Positions 17,961 to 26,278 of a stretch of DNA of 41,002 nucleotides are shown here, piece after piece (positions within the stretch are counted from its first letter, which is position 1; each line of letters begins with the position of its first letter). Where the stretch lies: assembly GCA_903833215.1 (NCBI GenBank), contig CAILEM010000112.1:1-41002 (forward strand). The letters run 5' to 3'. The notes beneath the pieces were generated by a model. The model worked only from the letters and a program-made list of their open reading frames with translations. It did no database searches and was not told the DNA's origin. This stretch comes from an uncultured Armatimonadota bacterium (GTDB lineage Bacteria; Armatimonadota; Fimbriimonadia; Fimbriimonadales; Fimbriimonadaceae). A program made the position numbers and the translations under genes.

Positions 17961-18881
17961 TTGGCCGCCGCCATCGAAACCAAACAGCTCACGAAAAGCT
18001 ATAAATCACGACAAGCCGGAACGATCAATGTTGTCGATCATCTCGACCTCCACGTAGAGGAGGGCGAGATTTTCGGATTTCTTGGTCCTAACGGTGCTGG
18101 AAAAACCACTACTATCAAGATGCTCTTGGGCATCATCTACCCCACCTCAGGAGAGGGCTTCGTTCTCGGAAAAGAGATCGGAGATATGGACGTTCACCGT
18201 CTGATCAGCTACCTGCCAGAGCGCCCGTATTACTACGAGCACATGACGGGACTAGAGCTTCTCAAGTTCTACGGTTCGCTTTTTGGGATTACGGACAAGG
18301 ACAAATTCGTTCAGCTTTTGGAGAAGGTTAACCTTCACCGAGATATGACGAAGACGATTTCGCAGTACTCAAAGGGTATGCAGCAGCGCGTCGGTTTGGC
18401 GCAAAGCTTGTTAAATGACCCCAAGCTACTGTTCCTAGACGAGCCAACTGGTGGTCTCGACCCGATCGCTCACCGCGAAATTCGAGACTTGATCTTGAGC
18501 TTCCGTGATGAAGGACGAACGGTCTTTATCTCAAGCCACGAGCTTAGCGAAGTTGAGTTGATTTGCGACCGAGTCGCGATCATCAACCGCGGCGTTATCG
18601 CCGCCCAAGGCAAGCTGACGGACCTGTTGAAGGGTGGTCGAATTGAGATCGTCGTTGAAGGAGTGCAAGAAGCATTGCTCTCCGACATGAAGATTACGGA
18701 TGCCAATGTCCGCACGTTGCCAAACGGCTTCATGCTAGACATGCCCGAAGAGAACGACCCGAACAGCGTCATTGATGCTATCCGGTCGCAGAAAGGTAGG
18801 GTTATTAGCGTGGTACCGAGACGCAAGAGACTCGAAGACCTCTTTGTAGAAACGGTGTCTTCACGAGGAGCAAATTCTTGA
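17961..18881 (+). CDS. ABC transporter ATP-binding protein (ABC-2 type exporter)
   Basis: 306 residues from a TTG start placed by the GGGAGG site 10 bases upstream. Walker A is GPNGAGKTTT, the signature is YSKGMQQRVGLAQ, Walker B is LLFLDEPTGGLD and the switch His is in SSHEL. A C-terminal extension of about 80 residues follows the ATPase core, as in the CcmA/NatA-like group. Its TGA overlaps the TTG start of the permease (TTGA), so they form one complex. Substrate unknown. Confidence 0.95.
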   Translation: MAAAIETKQLTKSYKSRQAGTINVVDHLDLHVEEGEIFGFLGPNGAGKTTTIKMLLGIIYPTSGEGFVLGKEIGDMDVHRLISYLPERPYYYEHMTGLELLKFYGSLFGITDKDKFVQLLEKVNLHRDMTKTISQYSKGMQQRVGLAQSLLNDPKLLFLDEPTGGLDPIAHREIRDLILSFRDEGRTVFISSHELSEVELICDRVAIINRGVIAAQGKLTDLLKGGRIEIVVEGVQEALLSDMKITDANVRTLPNGFMLDMPEENDPNSVIDAIRSQKGRVISVVPRRKRLEDLFVETVSSRGANS

Positions 18882-19669
18882 GACCGATTCTAGCTATCGC
18901 TTCCACCACCGTTGGCGAGGCGATCCGCAGGCGCGTTCTGCTGGTCATCTTGCTCATCGGCGTATTGTTTATCGTCGTTGCTCCCGGCCTAGGAATTCTG
19001 TCGGCACGATCGGAGACAACTGTTCTTCGTGGATTTATGCTCGGCGTAACGCAGGGTGTCAGCTGCATCATTGCAGTCATCCTTACCGTTTACATGATTC
19101 CCAACGAGATTGAGCGGAGAACGATTTACACGATCCTCTCCAAACCGGTTCAACGTTGGCAGTTCCTTGTCGGCAAGTATCTCGGAGCCGTTTTCTCACT
19201 GCTGTTGATGATGGCAATGATGTCGGCGGTTATGGCGTTCGTGTTCTTCCTGCAGCAGCAGAGCAAGAATGTTGGTGAAGTCGCTGACCTTATGAAGGGT
19301 CCCATGATGTACTTCGTGCAAATGTGTCTGCTCGCAGCCGTTGGAATCTTTTTCTCAACGTTCGTCGCTCCTCTCGTCAATTTCTTCTTGACCATTGGCG
19401 TGTTCCTGCTCGGTACGTTCTTTAACCCGTTGTTCCAGACTCTTCAAGAGAATCAGAACACGGTGCCGTTTGTTAAGTTAGTTGCCAAGGGAGTGAACAC
19501 ATTCCTGCCCAACTTTGCCAACTATAACGTTCAGAACCCGATCATCAACCCGACCTCGGTCATTCAAAACGAGGGTCGATACTACTTAGGAATTACGGTT
19601 TATGGCGTGGTGTATATCAGCATCTTGCTCATTGTCGCGATTCTGATTTTCGATCGTCGAGAGGTTTAA
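18878..19669 (+). CDS. ABC-2 type transporter permease
   Basis: 263 residues with about six hydrophobic segments and no periplasmic binding protein, consistent with the membrane half of the exporter encoded by the gene before it. It starts with TTG overlapping the upstream stop. The segment NEIERRTIYTILSKPVQRWQ is the conserved cytoplasmic loop found in ABC-2 permeases (NosY/GldF-like). It is followed after 3 bp by the TPR-like gene. Confidence 0.9.
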   Translation: MRPILAIASTTVGEAIRRRVLLVILLIGVLFIVVAPGLGILSARSETTVLRGFMLGVTQGVSCIIAVILTVYMIPNEIERRTIYTILSKPVQRWQFLVGKYLGAVFSLLLMMAMMSAVMAFVFFLQQQSKNVGEVADLMKGPMMYFVQMCLLAAVGIFFSTFVAPLVNFFLTIGVFLLGTFFNPLFQTLQENQNTVPFVKLVAKGVNTFLPNFANYNVQNPIINPTSVIQNEGRYYLGITVYGVVYISILLIVAILIFDRREV

Positions 19670-19672
19670 TCC

Positions 19673-21055
19673 ATGAAGCATAGAAGCAGCCCAATATTGC
19701 TTGTAATGCTTTTGTTGGCAATCCTTGGCCAGGGTTTCCTGCAGCGTAAGGTCATCTTCCCGCAATGGAAGAGAGACTTCAACCCAGGAAAAGGAAAGCT
19801 CATGTCGAGCGCCATGTCGCCGGATCAGATCCTTGCCGTTCTCGCGGGTTTCCGTGAGATTACGGCTGGCATCCTCTGGGTAAAGGCGGACTCGTTCTTC
19901 GACAATGGTAACTACGACGCGATCCTTCCGTTGATTCGTTTGGTCACTTTGCTTGACCCGAACGAAATCGACGTGTATGCGACGGGTATGTGGCATATCG
20001 GTTACAACTTCACTGACGAAGAGCAACGCTCTGACCGTCGGTATCTTCCTTCAGCACTCGCTTTGGGCAAGGAAGGTTGCAAGCAAAATCCAGATACCTA
20101 TGAACTCTTCTTCGAAGAGGGTTGGCTGTGGTACCACAAGATTGACGACGACTACGATAACGCTGTGAAGTGGTTCCTTCAGGCTCAGACGAAGGCGGAC
20201 ATGATGCCGGCTCGAAAGAACCTTTTGGGAATGGCCTATCAGCGCGCCGGAGAAGTTGACAAGAGCATCGACACCTACTTCCGGTTGTATACCGATTCAG
20301 AGAAGCGGTACGAGAAGGAAGGTGCCTTCCAGAACCACCAGAATAGAGACACGTTGGAGAGTAACCTCGACAACATGTTGGTTCGTTCGGTTCAGCGTGG
20401 CTACCAAGCCATGCAACGAAAGGACACCCTGACAGGCTACGACGTGAACCCTCCATTCGATGTTGGATTCAGCGTGAAAGCGACGGTGGTTGAGCCGCGC
20501 GTCATTCGATTCGAGGGAACTTGGAACGTTCTTCCGGTTGGAACTCGTGTCAGAGTCGTACTGCGCGATGCAGACTTCCCTGGTGCTCATGGTGCTGAGC
20601 TTGACTGGGATGCCAAGGATTCTGTGAATCTTGATCCTCCCCGTGATCAGACGTTCATGCAGGAGCAGCTATTCGTTAAGAACCGCCGCTTCAACAAGAA
20701 AGTCGACATGAGCAAGGACCCGACGATGTACCCATTCACAAAAGACAAGTACATCCTTGAGTTCTACTACAATGCTCGAAGCGCTCCTCCCCACATCCAG
20801 GATAAGTTTGGATGGAGCGGCGAGGGAATGACGGACAAAAACTTCCTCAACACCAAGATTCGACCTAACGGGCAGAGAGTTGTATTCACATCGCTCACGC
20901 TAACGAAGGACCAAATCTTGAGATATGGCGAGTGGGTCGATAAGGCTCCAATCGTCAAAACTGCGAACTATGCTGAAACTGGCCCTGATAACTCGGCTGG
21001 CGAAGACGTGATCCTGAAGATCCCTTCGTTGCGCTCGGGTGCAGGTACCAAGTAA
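19673..21055 (+). CDS. Uncharacterised exported or membrane-anchored protein with TPR-like helices
   Basis: 460 residues. The first about 23 residues are an uncleaved-looking hydrophobic anchor (ILLVMLLLAILGQGFL) after a basic start. Residues about 50-230 look like helical repeats of the TPR type (for example LGMAYQRAGEVDKSIDTYFRLY). The C-terminal half is beta-rich with no family I recognise (EGTWNVLPVGTRVRVVLRDA region). Three bases separate it from the permease, so it probably works with the exporter as an extracytoplasmic partner. It ends just ahead of the SRP RNA gene. Confidence 0.8.
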   Translation: MKHRSSPILLVMLLLAILGQGFLQRKVIFPQWKRDFNPGKGKLMSSAMSPDQILAVLAGFREITAGILWVKADSFFDNGNYDAILPLIRLVTLLDPNEIDVYATGMWHIGYNFTDEEQRSDRRYLPSALALGKEGCKQNPDTYELFFEEGWLWYHKIDDDYDNAVKWFLQAQTKADMMPARKNLLGMAYQRAGEVDKSIDTYFRLYTDSEKRYEKEGAFQNHQNRDTLESNLDNMLVRSVQRGYQAMQRKDTLTGYDVNPPFDVGFSVKATVVEPRVIRFEGTWNVLPVGTRVRVVLRDADFPGAHGAELDWDAKDSVNLDPPRDQTFMQEQLFVKNRRFNKKVDMSKDPTMYPFTKDKYILEFYYNARSAPPHIQDKFGWSGEGMTDKNFLNTKIRPNGQRVVFTSLTLTKDQILRYGEWVDKAPIVKTANYAETGPDNSAGEDVILKIPSLRSGAGTK

Positions 21056-21090
21056 GCTAAGTCGCCTTGTTCCAGTCGCCCCCGGCGGTC

Positions 21091-21099
21091 TGCTAAACT
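21091..21099 (+). promoter_or_regulatory. Extended -10 promoter of the SRP RNA gene
   Basis: TGCTAAACT matches TGn plus a TAAACT -10 box. The predicted start falls 7-9 bases downstream at about 21106-21108, which is where the outer stem of the SRP RNA begins. Confidence 0.55.
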
Positions 21100-21107
21100 C
21101 AGTGGAC

Positions 21108-21203
21108 CGCCGGGAACTGCGCGGCAGCAGGTCGGTGAATCCCGTCAGGACCGGAAGGTAGCAGCGGTAAGTCGATTCTCTGTGCGACGCACCATTCCCG
21201 GCG
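21108..21203 (+). ncRNA. ffs: Signal recognition particle RNA (4.5S, small bacterial type)
   Basis: The universally conserved SRP domain IV is present: GTCAGGACCGGAAGGTAGCAGC, with the GGAA-type tetraloop and both internal loops. The ends pair as a long rod: GCCGGGAA at 21109-21116 with TTCCCGGC at 21195-21202. Length of about 95 bases fits the small 4.5S form without an Alu domain. It binds Ffh and targets membrane proteins to the translocon. Its place directly ahead of dnaX-ybaB-recR is the same as scr in Bacillus subtilis. A second hairpin (CCCGGCGGTC with GACCGCCGGG) straddles the promoter and 5' end. Confidence 0.95.
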
Positions 21204-21283
21204 ACTGGAATCCTCTTTCGAAAGTCCGCAGAACTCCGAGATGATCGGTAATCTACGGCTACTTGTGATCTCGCGACAACACT

Positions 21284-22963
21284 GTGGCCTACATCTCGCT
21301 TTACCGGAAATACCGTAGTCAGACCTTCTCTGATCTCCTCGGGCAGGATCATGTCGTGCGGACGCTACAGAATGCGATCACCTCCGGACGTATCGCCCAC
21401 AGTTACCTATTTACAGGACCCAGGGGAACGGGAAAGACATCTACGGCGCGCTTACTGTCGAAGGCGCTGAATTGCGAGCACGGTCCCAGTGCGGAGCCCG
21501 ATGACACGTGTGAGATCTGTCGAGCGATTACGGCGGGTAGTTGCGTGGATGTCATCGAGATGGACGCCGCCAGCGAATCCGGTGTCGAAGAAATTCGAAG
21601 ACAGATCGTCGAGTCGGTCGAATACTTGCCGATGATCTGCCGCTATAAGATCTACATCATCGACGAGGTTCACGACCTTTCTCCTAAAGCCTTCGACGCG
21701 TTGCTGAAGACGATCGAAGAGCCGCCTTCACACATTATTTTTATTCTGGCGACGACGGAATACAACAAGGTTCCCCCGACGATTCGCTCTCGGTGCCAAA
21801 AGTTTGAGTTTCACCGGGCAAGCATGCAGGACCTCATCAGTCGCTTGTCCTATGTCATTGAATCAGAGAAGATTTCGGCAGAGCCCGCCGCTCTCGCGGC
21901 GATTGCCCGCATGGCTGACGGTGGGTATCGTGACGCGCTGACGCTCCTGGAACAGGCGATTTTGACTGCCGAGGAAACGATTACTCTTCAACAGGTCTAT
22001 GACCAGTTGGGCTTGGTGTCAGAAGAAGTTGTGGATGCCATCCTTCTCGCGATCAAGGATAAGGACGTCGCGAAGATCATGGATTTGCTGGCGCAAGTGG
22101 CGCGGCTGGGACGAGATCCCCGGGCCATTCTCGATTCCATGATGTATCGGCTGTCTGACCTTACCCGCGCTTCTTACCAGGTGTCGTTGGAAGCAGGAGC
22201 GGAGGCGACACGAGAAGCCGCGATCTATGAGATGGCATCCCGAATCGGCCGAGAGACGATATTGAAGCTTCGCGGTTCATTGGCTGAAGCCCATAAGGCG
22301 ATTCGAGACATCTCTCTACCTAGGTTGTGGCTCGAAGCCGAATTGGTGCGCCTGTCACAGATTCCAGATGCTCCTGCTCATCGAGCCCCCGCTCACGAGC
22401 ACCCAGCACCGAGACCTGCCCCAGTTCAAGCTGCGCCGGCCCCCAAGCCGAAGGCAGCCGCTCCAGATACCCCCGCGCCCACTCCCACGTCTCCTTCGGA
22501 ACCAAAAGTGGTTGCCGAACCGGTTACTTCCGCCGACAATTCTGCGCCTGTCACATCGGCGACTTCGACGGACCCTTGGGGAAAGACAGTAAAAGAACTG
22601 ACAGTTCTTTCCAAGACTCTCGGATTCAAGCTTGAGGGCTCGACGGATCGACTCATCGATAACAGACTTGTTATCGAGTTCGATCTTGAGATCAATTTCG
22701 AGTGGGTTAATGAAAGGCCTAAGGTAAAAGCAGCAATACAAGAGGCTGTTCATCGGAATTTTGGCCCCAATACGGTGGTAGAACATACAGTTCGTCGCCG
22801 AGAGGCAAGCCGAGATGATACGAGCGCGGTAGAATTGCCCGCAGAGGGATCGAAGCTCGAACAGCTTGCCAGACAGGTGTTTGGCGCAGACCCAACGAAT
22901 CAACGCAACGGGAAGTCTCCGGATGTCGGAGAGATTGATAACGAGAATCCCGCCGAGAGCTAG
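21284..22963 (+). CDS. dnaX: DNA polymerase III subunit gamma/tau
   Basis: 559 residues from a GTG start that gives the family N terminus (AYISLYRKYRSQTFSDLLGQ). Clamp-loader AAA+ ATPase: Walker A GPRGTGKTS, a four-Cys zinc site spanning CEHGPSAEPDDTCEIC, DEVHDLS as Walker B, and the SRC sensor in IRSRCQKF. Domain III follows, then a Pro/Ala-rich linker (about 365-430) and a short C-terminal domain. No A6-type slippery site for a gamma product was noticed. It overlaps no gene; ybaB follows after 9 bp. Confidence 0.97.
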   Translation: MAYISLYRKYRSQTFSDLLGQDHVVRTLQNAITSGRIAHSYLFTGPRGTGKTSTARLLSKALNCEHGPSAEPDDTCEICRAITAGSCVDVIEMDAASESGVEEIRRQIVESVEYLPMICRYKIYIIDEVHDLSPKAFDALLKTIEEPPSHIIFILATTEYNKVPPTIRSRCQKFEFHRASMQDLISRLSYVIESEKISAEPAALAAIARMADGGYRDALTLLEQAILTAEETITLQQVYDQLGLVSEEVVDAILLAIKDKDVAKIMDLLAQVARLGRDPRAILDSMMYRLSDLTRASYQVSLEAGAEATREAAIYEMASRIGRETILKLRGSLAEAHKAIRDISLPRLWLEAELVRLSQIPDAPAHRAPAHEHPAPRPAPVQAAPAPKPKAAAPDTPAPTPTSPSEPKVVAEPVTSADNSAPVTSATSTDPWGKTVKELTVLSKTLGFKLEGSTDRLIDNRLVIEFDLEINFEWVNERPKVKAAIQEAVHRNFGPNTVVEHTVRRREASRDDTSAVELPAEGSKLEQLARQVFGADPTNQRNGKSPDVGEIDNENPAES

Positions 22964-22972
22964 GAACACAAA

Positions 22973-23302
22973 ATGAAATTGCCCAAAAACTTCGGCCCGC
23001 AGGGCTTTGGCGGCATGATGCAGCAGATGCAATCGGCCATGGCGAAAGCCAAGAACCTTGAAGAAGATCTGGCGAATGAGCGGATCGCTGTTGACAAAGG
23101 ACCAGTGAAGGCACTGTTTAACGGAACAGGTGAACTTCTCAAGATTTCGATAGATCCGTTGGTCGTGGACCCAGAAGACGTCGAAGCCCTTGAAGATCTC
23201 ATCGTGAGTGCTGTTCGTGACGGATTCAACTCGGCAACCGAGCTTCGAAATTCACGCGTTCAGGGCATCATGCCGAACTTGCCCGAAATTCCTGGGCTCT
23301 AG
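22973..23302 (+). CDS. ybaB: YbaB/EbfC family nucleoid-associated protein
   Basis: 109 residues. The family's N-terminal Met/Gln-rich helix (GGMMQQMQSAMAKAKNLEEDL) and the central NGTGELLKISIDP strand region are present. YbaB forms tweezer-like DNA-binding dimers. The position between dnaX and recR is conserved across most bacteria. Confidence 0.95.
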   Translation: MKLPKNFGPQGFGGMMQQMQSAMAKAKNLEEDLANERIAVDKGPVKALFNGTGELLKISIDPLVVDPEDVEALEDLIVSAVRDGFNSATELRNSRVQGIMPNLPEIPGL

Positions 23303-23455
23303 TCGCTAACAAAAGGCGGTGGCATTCTCGTAATCGAGGGTGTGGTGATAGGTATTACGGTTGGGGGAGTTTGCTCCGGGTTCATCCCGGTTTGACAGGT
23401 TCCCCTACCGTCATCTTTGCCATTTGAGAGGACCGTCCTCGCCATCCAGAAACCT

Positions 23456-24052
23456 ATGCTATTTGCCCGCCCCCTAGCCGAACTGATTGCCGAGCTTGAA
23501 AAACTGCCCGGCGTTGGACCGAAGTCGGCGCAACGGTTGGCATACCATCTTCTGCGAGTTACTGAGCATGAGGCGAATCGACTTGCTGATTCCATTCGGA
23601 ACGCAAAGCAGAAGCTTCGGTTCTGTGCGGAATGCCAGAACATCTCCGAATTTGAAATTTGCGAGATCTGCCAGGGTCCTCGCCGAGATCCCTCAACGAT
23701 TTGCGTTGTCGCCGAGCCGCGGGACATTGCCGCGCTTGAACGAATTCAGGAGTATAAGGGGAAGTACCACGTACTGCATGGCTTGTTGAGCCCAATGGAT
23801 GGCGTGGGACCTGATCAACTTCGCGTGAAGGAGTTGCTGCAACGCTTGTCAGGGAACGAAGTTGTGGAAATCATCTTGGCAACAAACCCAACCATTGAAG
23901 GAGATGCAACTGCGCTCTATCTGGCGAGGCTGCTTAGGCCAATCGGTTTGAAGGTTACTCGCCTGGCCCATGGCATGCCGGTCGGTGGAGAACTCGACTA
24001 TGCAGACTCGGCCACGCTACTCAGCGCTTTAGAGTATCGGCGGGAGGTGTAA
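23456..24052 (+). CDS. recR: Recombination protein RecR
   Basis: 198 residues from the ATG at 23456, chosen because it gives the usual family start (ARPLAELIAELEKLPGVG); an in-frame TTG at 23417 is possible. It has the helix-hairpin-helix PGVGPKSAQRLA, a four-Cys zinc finger (Cys57, Cys60, Cys69, Cys72), and a Toprim domain beginning ICVVAEPRDIAALE and including the acidic TNPTIEGDATALYL. RecR works with RecF/RecO to load RecA at gaps. 150 bp separate it from ybaB. Confidence 0.97.
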   Translation: MLFARPLAELIAELEKLPGVGPKSAQRLAYHLLRVTEHEANRLADSIRNAKQKLRFCAECQNISEFEICEICQGPRRDPSTICVVAEPRDIAALERIQEYKGKYHVLHGLLSPMDGVGPDQLRVKELLQRLSGNEVVEIILATNPTIEGDATALYLARLLRPIGLKVTRLAHGMPVGGELDYADSATLLSALEYRREV

Positions 24053-24054
24053 CC

Positions 24055-25167
24055 GTGGTGTCGCTTATCCTCCTCTCCCTGGCAGTAACTATTGACCAAG
24101 CCAAAACGATAAATCCCATCGTCGCTCCTATCAAGTTCTTCTTCAGTGGTGACCCTGTAATCGCCATCTCAATTGATGGAAAGGAGCCCCAAGAATTCGG
24201 ATTGACAATGACGACGCGTCACTCAATCGTAGTGAAGGGTGACGACGCGGGATCTGCGAAGCAGCTATCCATCAATGGCAAGCCCTTTGCCACAGCTAAC
24301 CTTGAGTCCGCGGGAGCAAGCGTACACCCCGTGCTCAATGCGCTTGGGCTCGGCGTGTTGAAGTCAATGGCAATCGGCGTCGATTATGCCAAGAATGAAA
24401 TCACGTTTTGGCCAGGTGGCAAACTGACACCAGAAGCGGCTAAGGCATGGATTCTCAAGGCACCCAAGTGGGGTGGTGAGTCAAAGGTTTGGACGACGCC
24501 AATCAAACGTCGAGCCGAAGTTGCGCCCGTGGTCACGCTGACCATTGGTGTGAAGAAAGCGGAAATGCTGCTCCGCATTGGGCAACAAGGGACGTCCTTC
24601 GCGCGTGGAGAAGATCCAACTACCGGGATCGGAGTTGAGTATGGGCCAGGCGGCAATCATGCGCTCATGTCGCGGGTTGGGGTTGGTTCCGTCAGCGTGC
24701 CCTGGATGCTGTACTTCAAAGGGGTTAGTTACGATCCCCGTAAAGAGATCGATCCCTCTATCGTGGGCCTCTTTACCGTCGACAACCTGCTCGCCCGCCG
24801 AGTCATTCTCGACTTGCCCGGTGACGCGATGTATGCCGAGCAACTCACGTCCGATGAGCAAATCTCGATGTTCTTGTCGGAGTGGTTCCAGATGCCCATC
24901 GATGTACAGGGTGACAAGATGGTTCTCCGAGAGATGCCGTCGACCAAGTTTTATCCGCAACTGACGCCGATTTACGAGAGTGAAATCCTAGAGATCATGG
25001 GACAGCCGGCTAAGCAACTCTTGGATGCGTCGCGAGATATCACGGATGCCCACACGACTTACCTAAAGCAACTCTTCGAACGGGTTTGGCAGGGGTACCG
25101 AGTCAAGTTCAAGCGAACGAGCGGGGAAGTAGTGGAAGCGACCTTCAGCCCACCAAAAGCTGGCTAA
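24055..25167 (+). CDS. Uncharacterised protein, retropepsin-like fold suspected
   Basis: 370 residues from GTG two bases after recR. A short hydrophobic N terminus (SLILLSLAVTIDQA) may be a signal peptide. Two halves each contain a pattern resembling aspartyl protease (retropepsin-like) repeats: VIAISIDGKEPQEFGL with LGLGVLKSMAIGVDYAKN, and later IVGLFTVDNLLARRVILDL. No DTG or DSG catalytic triad is visible, so if the fold is right it is likely non-catalytic. Coupled to recR by position only. The stop overlaps the convergent mcsB-like stop in CTAA. Confidence 0.75.
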   Translation: MVSLILLSLAVTIDQAKTINPIVAPIKFFFSGDPVIAISIDGKEPQEFGLTMTTRHSIVVKGDDAGSAKQLSINGKPFATANLESAGASVHPVLNALGLGVLKSMAIGVDYAKNEITFWPGGKLTPEAAKAWILKAPKWGGESKVWTTPIKRRAEVAPVVTLTIGVKKAEMLLRIGQQGTSFARGEDPTTGIGVEYGPGGNHALMSRVGVGSVSVPWMLYFKGVSYDPRKEIDPSIVGLFTVDNLLARRVILDLPGDAMYAEQLTSDEQISMFLSEWFQMPIDVQGDKMVLREMPSTKFYPQLTPIYESEILEIMGQPAKQLLDASRDITDAHTTYLKQLFERVWQGYRVKFKRTSGEVVEATFSPPKAG

Positions 25168-26216
25168 CGGTGAGGGCCCCAAGTCGATTCGCCCTTCAGC
25201 ATCGCCCTTAGCGAATCTGCTCGTTGCCTGCCCGAGATTTCCCCTGCACTTGGAACACGGATTTCGAGGGTGGCAAGAGTTCCATCAACGTCGCGAGTTG
25301 TGAACTCAAACGACTCAATGGCATCCGAAGCAGCCCACCGAACCCATGCAAGGACCCTTAGGGCATCGGCAAGTGAGATCGTGGGACTTCCTTCAGCGAA
25401 CTGCCGCGCTTGAAAGGCTCGCTCGCTTAGTGTCTCTCGCCCAACAGATCGCCTTGCCGCACGTTCTTCACTCAGCAAGTACTCGCAAGCGCCCGAGAAT
25501 TCCGATTTGGTGCCCCCAATGACGCTGACTTGGACGAAGGCACCAATGGCCCGACTTGATTCGCCAAACAGCCCCCTGACCGCAATTCCCTTCGCGCTCA
25601 GTGCTTTGATAACTGAAGGTAGTCGCCGCTGATGGGCGAGACCAATCAGGTGGAACATCGAAGACTGTCTTCGCCCAATTCCAGAGTTGAATGGGCTGGC
25701 GCTCAAGAAACCAAACGCTTCAGAGTAGGCAAAGTTCAATCGGGCTTCGAGTTCATCCACGCAAGTAGATGCTGCCCTGTCGCAATTCTCTATCGACCAA
25801 CCAGCACTCAAGGCTTGGATCCGAAGGTGATCCTCTTCATTGATCATGAGGCTTATCGATCTGGCTTCATCGACGAGCAGCGCCCTACCGGGAAGGGTCC
25901 ATTCGAAATCGGGGGAGACGAGCCGGCAGCCGACCAAGTAGTCCCTTTCGGCGTTGGTGAGGCCCTTAAACACCTCTAGCTCGAGGTGAGCCTCACGGGC
26001 TGCCTCGAAAATGGTCTGCATGACCTGCATGAGTTCATGCTCGTCAGCCTTGTTGGGGAACCTTCGCCCCTGCAAGTTGCGCATGTATCTGGTGCGCGAG
26101 CTGAGAACGACATCGCCGTGGGGAGCATCGTCGGAAAGCCAGGCTGGCTTTGGCATCGACTGCAAGACCATTCTCTTCCAAGATTCCTGGTCTCCGCTTC
26201 CGTGCCGCATACTCAT
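25164..26216 (-). CDS. McsB-like protein-arginine kinase homologue lacking the key Cys
   Basis: 350 residues of the ATP:guanido phosphotransferase catalytic domain. Bacterial members (McsB) phosphorylate arginine and mark proteins for ClpCP. Conserved pieces are SSRTRYMRNLQGRRFP, LMINEEDHLRIQ, and AVRGLFGESSRAIGAFVQVS. The segment that in McsB normally reads SCPTN followed by GTGLRASV is here SASPFN followed by GIGRRQSS: Ser174 replaces the conserved cysteine (Cys167 in B. subtilis). No mcsA, ctsR or clpC is nearby. Start at ATG 26216; ATG codons at residues 3 and 16 are alternatives, and the latter fits the family length. Function may be altered or lost. Confidence 0.85.
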   Translation of the reverse strand: MSMRHGSGDQESWKRMVLQSMPKPAWLSDDAPHGDVVLSSRTRYMRNLQGRRFPNKADEHELMQVMQTIFEAAREAHLELEVFKGLTNAERDYLVGCRLVSPDFEWTLPGRALLVDEARSISLMINEEDHLRIQALSAGWSIENCDRAASTCVDELEARLNFAYSEAFGFLSASPFNSGIGRRQSSMFHLIGLAHQRRLPSVIKALSAKGIAVRGLFGESSRAIGAFVQVSVIGGTKSEFSGACEYLLSEERAARRSVGRETLSERAFQARQFAEGSPTISLADALRVLAWVRWAASDAIESFEFTTRDVDGTLATLEIRVPSAGEISGRQRADSLRAMLKGESTWGPHR

Positions 26217-26278
26217 TCATTCTACTTCCGGGCAAGTTGTTCTTTCTGAAATCCAGAGTCCCAGCGTCGAATCTCGTT

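Noticed and set aside
21284-22963. Programmed frameshift in dnaX giving a gamma form
   Set aside because: No A-rich slippery heptamer with downstream stem-loop was noticed in the expected place near the end of domain III.
23303-23455. tRNA-like T arm (CCGGGTTCATCCCGG) ahead of recR
   Set aside because: The loop is 5 and not 7 bases and no acceptor, D or anticodon stems can be built around it.
23299-23727. Minus-strand open frame of 142 codons over recR
   Set aside because: It is antisense to the clear recR zinc-finger and Toprim coding sequence.
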